Assembly (NCBI GenBank): GCA_035266225.1
Contig: DATFNV010000761.1
Span: forward strand, 1-5,660
Source: DATFNV01 sp035266225
GTDB lineage: Bacteria > Planctomycetota > Planctomycetia > Gemmatales > Gemmataceae
Direction of reading: 5' to 3'
Length of the DNA: 5,660 nucleotides
The translations under genes and the position numbers were made by a program. The notes below the pieces were generated by a model. It was given only the letters and a program-made list of their open reading frames with translations, made no database searches and was not told the DNA's origin. How positions within the stretch are numbered: the stretch's first letter is position 1; every line of letters begins with the position of its first letter. This document shows, piece after piece, positions 1 to 5,400 of this stretch.

Positions 1-1
1 C

Positions 2-598
2 ACGGGGCCGGAGACCTGGAAGGCGTATGCCGCCCTCCACCGCCACGTCTACGAGGAACTCAAGAAGGACCACAAGGGCCTGCCCATCTTCGCCTCCTTC
101 ACCCTGCACGGCATGCTCAACGAGAAAGGGCGGAAGCGGGACGACATGCTGGCGGCGTTCGAGCAGGTCATGCCGTACAACGACCTGGTGGCCGTCAGCT
201 TCTACCCGTTCATCCGCGGCGGGACCACCGACATCGAGGGGTGCTTCCGCTGGCTGACGGACAGCTTCGACAAGTTCAAGAAGCCGTATGCCTTTGTCGA
301 GACTGGGGAGGCGGCCGCGAACCTACGCTTCCCGAAAAGCGGGCAGGTCATCGAGGGCACACCCGAGAAGCAGGAGGCGTACTACAAGGCCCTGCTGGCG
401 TTCGCTGAGGAGCACAAGGCCCGCTTCGTCATCAGCTTCATCCACCGGGACTACGACGCCCTCTGGGAGAGAATCAAGGCCAGCGCCCCCGAGGCCTTCA
501 TGGCCTGGCGAAATTGCGGCTTCCTGGACGCTGGCGGGAAGCCACGACCCGCCTACCAGGTTTGGAAGCACTCGTTTGCCATGCCGCTCTCAAAGTAG
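2..598 (+). CDS. Glycoside-hydrolase-like protein, C-terminal part (5' truncated by window edge)
   Basis: The frame is open from base 2 to the TAG at 596-598 and gives 198 residues; the start lies upstream of the window. What is seen: alternating strand and helix segments of a TIM-barrel type, with NDLVAVSFYPF (a strand followed by an aromatic loop), then KKPYAFVETGEAA, where the Glu (codon 299-301, visible residue 100) sits at the end of a strand. Later come FVISFIHRDYDALWERI and the closing GFLDAGGKPRPAYQVWK. In clan GH-A glycosidases, including the GH53 galactanase type, a strand-end Glu in a V-E-T-G context is the nucleophile, and a 'G-L-D-x-x-G-x-P-R-P-A' tail closes the barrel. I infer an enzyme acting on a plant- or algal-type polysaccharide. 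The acid/base Glu would lie upstream of the window, so the family and substrate are uncertain. The C-terminus looks natural, not broken. Confidence 0.8.
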   Translation, partial: TGPETWKAYAALHRHVYEELKKDHKGLPIFASFTLHGMLNEKGRKRDDMLAAFEQVMPYNDLVAVSFYPFIRGGTTDIEGCFRWLTDSFDKFKKPYAFVETGEAAANLRFPKSGQVIEGTPEKQEAYYKALLAFAEEHKARFVISFIHRDYDALWERIKASAPEAFMAWRNCGFLDAGGKPRPAYQVWKHSFAMPLSK

Positions 599-796
599 CA
601 CGGCCTCACGGCACTCCCGTCGCCACGACAGCAGTTGGCGACTGCCGGTCGCCGACTCACGCTCGTGAACGTTTGCCCGAGGGTCTACGACACCCTCGCC
701 CTCACCCGCTTGACGACCCTGCTGAATGTTCGCCAGCAAGAGGCGGCGCGGCCGGCCTGCGAGTTGGCCGGGGCGCCCCTTGCCGGCCTCGCCTGA
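599..796 (+). pseudogene. Remnant of an anti-sigma-factor antagonist (STAS domain), C-terminal half only
   Basis: Directly after the hydrolase stop, the same frame runs open for 65 codons to the TGA at 794-796. It reads HGLTALPSPRQQLATAGRRL, then TLVNVCPRVYDTLALTRL and TTLLNVRQQEAA. This matches the second half of SpoIIAA/RsbV-type STAS domains, where 'S-G-L-x-A-L' is followed by a helix, a 'G-G-x-L-x-L-V-N-V-x-P-x-V' strand and loop, and an 'x-x-L-T-x-L-x-x-L-F-x-V-x-x-x-E-x-A' helix. About 83% of third positions are G/C, as in real genes here. The first half, including the usually phosphorylated Ser region before 'S-G-L', is absent and has no room: upstream bases in this frame encode the hydrolase. 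There is no start codon or ribosome binding site in a sensible place. I read it as a truncated, probably untranslated fragment. A hydrolase-STAS readthrough product is conceivable but unlikely. Confidence 0.72.
759..792 (-). terminator. Weak GC hairpin downstream of the small minus-strand ORF
   Basis: GGCCGG (766-771) and CCGGCC (783-788) can pair across an 11-nt loop, extended by GCGA (759-762) with TCGC (789-792) past a 3-nt bulge. It lies 22-55 bases beyond the stop of the 814-945 ORF on the minus strand, where a terminator would be expected. There is no U-tract, and the bases overlap the STAS remnant, so the pairing may be incidental. Confidence 0.22.
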
Positions 797-813
797 GCGA
801 CGGCGTGCTTGCC

Positions 814-945
814 TCACTTCTTCTTCGGCTGCCCGTGAGACGCCGGGGCGAACCCCAGGTGGCGGGCGAGCCGCCGGCAGCGGCTGGCGGCGTACCAGCG
901 TTGGCGGGCCGGGTCTTTCAGGCGGCGTTGACGTGTCGCGTCCAT
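814..945 (-). CDS. Small, highly basic hypothetical protein (43 aa)
   Basis: ATG at 945-943 and TGA at 816-814 give 43 residues: MDATRQRRLKDPARQRWYAA, then SRCRRLARHLGFAPASHGQP and a KKK tail. The start is preceded by a purine run, AAGGGGGG (minus strand, 959-952), six bases upstream, which could act as a ribosome binding site. About 86% of third positions are G/C, far more regular than the overlapping frames, which argues for real coding. The middle (DPARQRWYAASRCRRLARHLG) looks like a single amphipathic helix rich in Arg, and the end is a disordered Lys tail. No signal peptide or membrane segment is visible. The charge suggests nucleic-acid or ribosome contact, but that is only inference. 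I do not recognise a family. It could also be a fragment of a larger helix-turn-helix-like protein. Confidence 0.5.
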   Translation of the reverse strand: MDATRQRRLKDPARQRWYAASRCRRLARHLGFAPASHGQPKKK

Positions 946-1193
946 TGTTTTCCCCCCTTCGACTCCGCAAGTCTACGCCACGTGCGGGCCAGGGCGACCT
1001 CAGGTTGGGCCTGGTTCACGCGGTTTGCTCCACGCCAGCCCCGCAAGGTTTGCCAAGGCGTGGCAATCCGCACGCCCCGCCCGATTCCTCGCATAGCCAT
1101 CTTCGGCATTTTGCCCGCCGTCACTCAAGCCGCCCGTTGACGACGTCTCCTTGTAACTGTATTCTTGTTCATATCGCGTCGTTTCCCTTAACC
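946..1193. other. Gene-free stretch, no convincing content
   Basis: All six frames were considered. Several minus-strand frames are open (for example GTG at 1124 to the stop at 918, and ATG at 1172 to 1125), but they lack a good ribosome binding site, regular third-position bias or recognisable motifs. There is a relatively AT-rich patch around 1150-1175 that could hold a promoter in either direction; I cannot pick a confident -35/-10 pair. Confidence 0.4.
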
Positions 1194-1441
1194 ATGAGCG
1201 GGAAGATCGACATGGCACGTTCAGCGACCTCTCGCGAGCCAAGCCGCAATCTCGATGGCATCCGCGTCGGACACCGCATCGTCCTCATTCGGGGAGGCCA
1301 GTTTCTCGGGGGAACGCCGAAGGAGGGCAAGCCGGCAGCAATTCTTCCCCCCTCGCCCCTGTACTCAGGGGAGAGGGGAGACTATTACCTGCCGAGCGAC
1401 TGAGCCGGCGAACCGTTCTTCAAAGGCCACGGAGTTCTCCC
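1194..1441. other. Gene-free stretch carrying an intergenic palindrome
   Basis: The + frame from ATG 1194 to TGA 1401-1403 contains PPSPLYSGERGD, which is the translation of the palindrome at 1347-1380 and marks this ORF as spurious. On the minus strand, an open frame ending at 1221 reads LASPNEDDAVSDADAIEIAA and then WLARGR. This is acidic, coding-like text that could be the end of a lost gene, but it has no proper start. The last bases (GGAG at 1431-1434) are the ribosome binding site of the WD40 fragment that follows. Confidence 0.4.
1347..1380. repeat. Pyrimidine/purine intergenic palindrome
   Basis: The left arm 1349-1360 (CCCCTCGCCCCT) pairs with 1367-1378 (AGGGGAGAGGGG) with one G-A mismatch around the 6-nt loop GTACTC. 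This C-run/G-run shape with a GTACTC or GAGTAC loop is, as far as I recall, a widespread intergenic repeat in bacterial genomes, often mis-translated as 'SPLYSGERG'. It could act as a weak terminator or a transcript-end structure. There is no T-tract on either side. Confidence 0.65.
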
Positions 1442-1603
1442 ATGAGTGAGCGATCCTTCGCGCGGCGTTCGGCCTGGGTTCTTCTCGGCCTGCTGCTGAC
1501 CCAGTCGCTACGGGCCGCCGACCAACCCCGGTTGGTCACCCAGACGGGGCATTCCCTCGCCACCTACGCGGCGGTCTTTTCGGCGGACGGGCGCTGGGTC
1601 TAG
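1442..1603 (+). pseudogene. Truncated secreted WD40-repeat protein, first 53 residues only
   Basis: ATG at 1442 follows GGAG (1431-1434) with a 7-base gap, a sound ribosome binding site. The product begins with a clear signal peptide: MSERSFARRSAWVLLGLLLT, then QSLRAA with likely cleavage before DQPRLV. The next segment, LVTQTGHSLATYAAVFSADG and then RWV, is the start of a WD40 blade: the GH dipeptide, then 'V-x-F-S-x-D-G-R-x-V', which should continue '(L/A)TGS.D.T.RLWD'. Instead a TAG (1601-1603) comes straight after GRWV. No WD40 continuation is visible in any frame before the hairpin at 1634. Full planctomycete WD40 proteins have hundreds of residues, so this is a 5' stump left by deletion or insertion at about 1600. 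A 27-residue mature peptide could still be exported if the stump is expressed. Confidence 0.75.
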
Positions 1604-1633
1604 CTTGGATCGACGGGTTGGAGGCGTAAGATC

Positions 1634-1691
1634 GGTCGAGGGACGAGACCCACCGCTCGCCGCAGGGGGCGGTGGGTCTCGTCCCCCGACC
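1634..1691. repeat. 23-bp inverted repeat (strong hairpin or mobile palindromic repeat)
   Basis: The arms 1634-1656 and 1669-1691 are reverse complements at 22 of 23 positions (A1639 against C1686 is the only exception), around the 12-nt loop TCGCCGCAGGGG. The core is GGGACGAGACCCACCGC and its exact complement. There is no T-tract after either arm, so a simple intrinsic terminator is less likely than a palindromic dispersed repeat or a structured transcript end. It lies 31 bases after the broken WD40 frame and may be part of what disrupted it. Confidence 0.75.
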
Positions 1692-1839
1692 CAGAGATGT
1701 GGGCCACTCCCCACACCCTGAAACCGGCCGGGTCGCCAGGACGAGGCCGAGCGCGTCCTGAGCGACAGCGTGACCGGCTCGTTCGCCTTGCCTATCTTCG
1801 TGCTGGCGCAAGTTACATCTTCTTTTGCGATCGACACCT
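1692..1839. other. Gene-free spacer between two palindromic elements
   Basis: A + frame is open from 1722 to 1841 (GRQDEAERVLSDSVTGSFAL and then PIFVLAQVTSSFAIDT) and looks mildly coding-like, but it has no start or ribosome binding site and I do not recognise it. Its stop TGA at 1839-1841 is created where the 121-bp element begins. It may be a fragment of a gene broken by that element, or chance. Confidence 0.3.
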
Positions 1840-1960
1840 GAGCCCGCGGCGACCGGCAAGCCGCGGAGGGGCCGGCAGGAAAGGATGCGATGCCTGCGGC
1901 CACCGGATGAGATGGCCCAAAGGGATGAGCGGTAACGGATTTGCCGGTCGCCGCGGGCTC
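1840..1960. repeat. 121-bp element bounded by perfect 20-bp inverted repeats (MITE-like or structured RNA)
   Basis: GAGCCCGCGGCGACCGGCAA at 1840-1859 is the exact reverse complement of 1941-1960, and the match stops sharply at both ends. The 81-bp interior holds a nested hairpin (GGCCGGCAGG 1870-1879 with CCTGCGGCC 1893-1901, one bulged G) and two GGATGAG copies (1905-1911 and 1923-1929). It has no coding capacity for a transposase. I see no target-site duplication at the edges. This fits a miniature inverted-repeat element or a folded RNA; the sequence alone cannot decide between them. Confidence 0.7.
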
Positions 1961-1978
1961 TCGGAGATCCTGGACGAC

Positions 1979-2072
1979 GGCCGGTCACTCTTGTCCCTGA
2001 CTGGCCTTGATAGGATCGAAAATGATCGAAGTGGTTGGGACAAGGAATCGTCACGAACAGAAGGAGGTTTGT
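1979..2072 (+). promoter_or_regulatory. Leader of the secreted proline-rich gene: hairpin, tandem heptamers and ribosome binding site
   Basis: GGCCGGTCA (1979-1987) can pair with TGACTGGCC (1998-2006), with one G-T pair, across a 10-nt loop. GATCGAA occurs twice, at 2014-2020 and 2024-2030, ten bases apart (about one helical turn), which could be a binding site. AAGGAGG (2061-2067) ends five bases before ATG 2073 and fixes that start over the in-frame upstream ATG at 2022. TTGTCC (1991-1996) is a possible -35 element, but no good -10 follows it at the right distance, so the promoter is unresolved. The ribosome binding site is certain; the other parts are tentative. Confidence 0.45.
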
Positions 2073-2381
2073 ATGAACTGGGTAAGAACATCCGTCCTTG
2101 CCGCCTTGGTGCTGTTCGGTCTGTCTTGGACCTCGGCCCAGGCCGGTGTCTTCATCGGCGTGGGAATTCCCGGGCCGTTCTACCGTCACCCCTACCGCCC
2201 GCGCATCGTGGTGGGCCTGCCCCCGGTGTACATCGGCGCCGCCCCGGCCCCGGTGTACGTCGTCGCTCCGCCTCCGACGGTGTACGTGCAGCCGGCCCCC
2301 GCGGTCATTCAGGCTCCGCCGCCGCAGCCAGTGTCGCCGCCCCCGGCCTACAGTCCGGTTCCGCCCCCGCCCAGCAACTAA
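2073..2381 (+). CDS. Small secreted proline/tyrosine-rich protein (102 aa)
   Basis: The start at ATG 2073 is set by a near-perfect ribosome binding site (AAGGAGG, 2061-2067). An upstream in-frame ATG at 2022 has no such site. Residues 1-24 are a classic signal peptide: MNWVRTSVLAALVLFGLSWT and SAQA, with likely cleavage before GVFIGVG. The mature part starts with a short Gly/Val strand, then FYRHPYRPRIVVGLPPVYIG. It then becomes a Pro-rich, low-complexity tail with repeated P-V-Y-V/I units (PPVYIG, APVYVV, PTVYVQP) and a closing poly-Pro segment ending PPPPSN. There are no cysteines after the signal peptide, so it is not a lipoprotein. Similar short exported PVYV/PYYRP proteins are, to my knowledge, common in planctomycetes without assigned function. 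A cell-wall or envelope structural role is plausible. It is complete and is followed by a hairpin terminator. Confidence 0.85.
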   Translation: MNWVRTSVLAALVLFGLSWTSAQAGVFIGVGIPGPFYRHPYRPRIVVGLPPVYIGAAPAPVYVVAPPPTVYVQPAPAVIQAPPPQPVSPPPAYSPVPPPPSN

Positions 2382-2401
2382 CCCGAGCCGCCACAGCCTG
2401 C

Positions 2402-2431
2402 GAGGCCCGAGGAGAATCCTCGGGCCTCCTT
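2402..2431 (+). terminator. Hairpin terminator between convergent genes
   Basis: GAGGCCCGAGGA (2402-2413) and TCCTCGGGCCTC (2417-2428) form a perfect 12-bp stem with a GAA loop, starting 21 bases after the stop of the secreted proline-rich gene. The following bases, CTTGCATTT, are only mildly T-rich. Because the giant minus-strand gene ends at 2490, the same stem could also stop transcription arriving from that side. Confidence 0.75.
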
Positions 2432-2489
2432 GCATTTCAGAGTGCCGTGCCCTGGGCTGTGTCCGCCGGTTTCTCCTTGGGGCAGCGTC

Positions 2490-5400
2490 TCACTCGAAGG
2501 TCGCGATGCCGCCGCTGGGGAGGTTGCTGACCTGATGAACCACCTTGGCGTTGTCGGCGAACCACAACCAATCCAACGCGCTCCCCGCGAAGAGCTGATC
2601 GAGGGCAGCGCTCAGAGAGACCGTTGACGGGTTGAGCAGGCTGCCGCCGTTGAGGTCGCCACTCGCGCCGGCGAACAGGTCCTGCACCCGCGCCGAGTAA
2701 CTCGTGTTTCGCCCCCACTCCGCCAGGAGCGACAGCAGCGCCGGCACGTTCGGGTTGTAGACGCCGCCGACGGTGGGGGTGTAACTCGTGCTCCCCGGGA
2801 TCAGGATGTCGCCGCCGGTGCCCGCGCGGAGCACCGACGCCCCGTTGCCGCCAATGAGGATGTCGCGCCCGGCCCCGCCGGTCAGGCTGTCGTTGCCCGA
2901 CGCGCCCACCAGGAGGTTGTTGGCGCTGCTGCCGGCCACCGACAGCGTGTCGTTGCCGCTGCCGGCGAAGATCAGCGCCGGGACCGCCACCGGCACCGAC
3001 TGCTTGTTGATGGTGGCCGCCGTCTCCTGAATCGTGTCGTTGCCCGCCTGGCCGTACACCAGGATGTGACCCGTCGGGGCGAAGGTCGTCGCTGCGCCGA
3101 TCGTTTGCACGACTCCGTTGACCTTGACCGAGACCGAGGTGCCGGCGGCGTTGGTCGGCACGATGCTGATGGTGTCATTGCCGATGGTGCCGCCCACGAA
3201 CAGCGCCGTCTTCGTCGTGTCGCCGGGGTCGGCCTCCAGCGCTACCGTGCTGAGGATGGCCGCGACGGTGGCCGCCTTCGGGGTGACGTTGCCGGCGGCG
3301 TCCGCGGCCGTTACCGCGGCCAGGAAGTTGCCAGTGGTCGTGTAGACGTGGCTGACCGGCGTTCCGCTGACGCCCGAGACGAGCTGGGTGTCGGGCTTGG
3401 TGGCCGTGCCGTCGCCCCAGTTGACGGTGTAGGTGAAGCTGGTAGTAGCGGCTTGCCCGGTCTCGCTGGCGCTGAGGGCGAACGTGAGCGGTTGGCCCGG
3501 GACGGCCAGCACCGGCACCGTCGCCGGCGACGTGGGGGTGATCCCCGCCGTGAAGTTGACCACGCTGATGCCGCTTTGCGACGCCGCCGGGACCTTGGCG
3601 TTGCTGGTGTCGGTGGCCGTCAGCGACTGGGTGCCGAGGGTGGCCAGGGTGGCGCTGAAGGGGTGTTGCCCGTTGTCCAGGGACGTGAAGGTATAGCTCG
3701 TGACCGGCAGAATACGCGACGGGTCGCTGCTGGACAACGCGACCTTGTCGCGGAAAGTGGTTGCCACGTTGTTGTACGGGTCCAGCGCCGTCACTGTAAA
3801 GGAGTGCGACACCCCGCTGACGTCCGGGGACGGGTAGGCCATCACCTGCAGCTGGGAGGCCGCCGCCGCGGACACCGTCACCGCGCTGCTGGTGCCGCTG
3901 CGCGTGGCCAGGGTGGTGTCGGCGGCGCTGACCGTCTGAGTGCCCGCGGTCTTCAGGGTGACAGTAGCCGTCGCCGTGCCCGTGCCGGCGATAAAGGTCA
4001 GCTGCCTGGTCACCTGGCCGCCGACCAAAAAGACCGCCTGGAGGTCGGTGCTGCTCAGTTGCACGGTGCCCGCGTAGGTTTTGTCGAGCGAGTTGGCGGC
4101 GGTCAGGGCGGTGATGATGATGGTGAACGACCCGCCCGCCGTCAGCGTGGACGGCAGGCCGCTGATCGAGAAGTGCGTCGTCGCCGTCTGCACGCTGATG
4201 CCGCTTTGCGACGCCGCCGGGATCTTGGTGTTGCTGGTGTCGGTGGCCGTCAGCGACTGGGTGCCGAGGGTGGCCAGGGTGGCGCTGAAGGTGGTGTGGC
4301 TGCCGTTGTCCAGGGACGTGAAGGTATAGCTGCGCACCGGCAGGACCGCCTGCGGGTCACTGCTGGACAGCGTCACCATGTCGCGGAACGTCGTCGCCAC
4401 GTTGTTGTACGGGTCCAGCGCCGTCACCGTGAACGGATGCGACGCCCCGCTGAGGTCCGGGGACGGGTAGGCGGTCACCTGCAGCTGGGAGGCCGCCGCC
4501 GCGGACACCGTCACCGCGCTGCTGGTGCCGCTGTCGCTGGGCTTGGTGATGTCGGCGGCGGTGACGGTCTGAGTGCCGGCGGTCTTCAGGGTGATGGTGG
4601 CTGTCGCCCTGCCCGCAGTCAACGTGACGTTCTGGCCGTTGGGGTAGCCCGCCTGGGGGTCGGTGCTCGTCAGCCGGACGGTGCCCGCGTAACTGGTGTC
4701 AGTCGTTTTGGCGGCGGTGAGGGCGGTGATGGTGATGGTGAACGACCCGCCCGCCGTCAGTGTGGACGGCACGGGCAGCTGAGTGCCGGTAATCGAGAAG
4801 TGCGTGGTGGGGACGACCGTGATGGGGCTGGACGTGGCGGTGAACAGGTCGGTGGTACTGGCGGCGAAGAGTTTGTAGCCGCCGCCCACCAGGTTCAGCG
4901 AGACGTTATTGAACGTGGCGACGCCGTTCTGGACGGCCGCGACGGTGGTGCCGGAGAGCGTGCCGCCGCTGGGGCCGCTGCTGAGCAGCAGAGCGACCGA
5001 GCCGTTGTAGAGCGGATCGGTGAAGCCGTCGGCGTTCTGCGCCTTGACGGTGACGGTGAAGGTTCCGCCGGCAACGTCCTGGCTGGGGGCTTGCACGACG
5101 AGTTGGCTGGCCGGGAAGACGACCGTGATGCTGTGAGAAGGTCCGGCCACGGTCTGCACGTTGCCGGCGTTGTCGGCGGCGAGGCTGTAGAAGGCATAGG
5201 TGTGGCCGTCCTGCCCGGTGAACGGGTCCGAAGTCGCCGTCGTGTTCTGCTGGAACGGCTTGAAGGTGCCGCCGTTGTCCGAGACGTAGACGGTGTAAGT
5301 GGCAATGCCCGAGCCGTTCTGGCCGTCGGACCCGGCCCAGCCGACGGTGAAAGTCGCCGAGTTGGTGTCGGCCGGCAGGGCGCTGACAGCGCTGGTTGGG

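Noticed and set aside
633..657. 10-bp hairpin (AGTTGGCGAC with GTCGCCGACT) after the hydrolase stop, considered as its terminator
   Set aside because: There is no T-tract, and the bases are better explained as part of the STAS remnant, which reads through them with normal codon bias.
918..1172. Chain of minus-strand ORFs: ATG 1172-1125 (15 aa, Arg-rich), then GTG 1124 to 918 (68 aa) with a touching stop/start
   Set aside because: No adequate ribosome binding site for either, irregular third-position bias and no recognisable motif; the second also overlaps the better-supported 43-aa ORF.
1194..1403. ORF of 69 codons from ATG 1194 on the + strand
   Set aside because: Its second half is the translated intergenic palindrome (SPLYSGERG), a known type of spurious gene call, and it has no ribosome binding site.
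2022..2072. Alternative upstream starts for the proline-rich gene (ATG 2022 and further upstream)
   Set aside because: They would bury the signal peptide inside the protein, while the strong AAGGAGG lies just before ATG 2073.
1536..2435. Long minus-strand ORF of 299 codons across the palindrome region
   Set aside because: Arg/Gly-rich shadow translation crossing the secreted gene, two palindromes and the WD40 stump; no domain is visible.
3562..4329. Plus-strand ORFs inside the giant gene that resemble each other (3433-3696 and 4081-4329)
   Set aside because: Their similarity is the antisense shadow of the duplicated Ig-like units, not a pair of genes.
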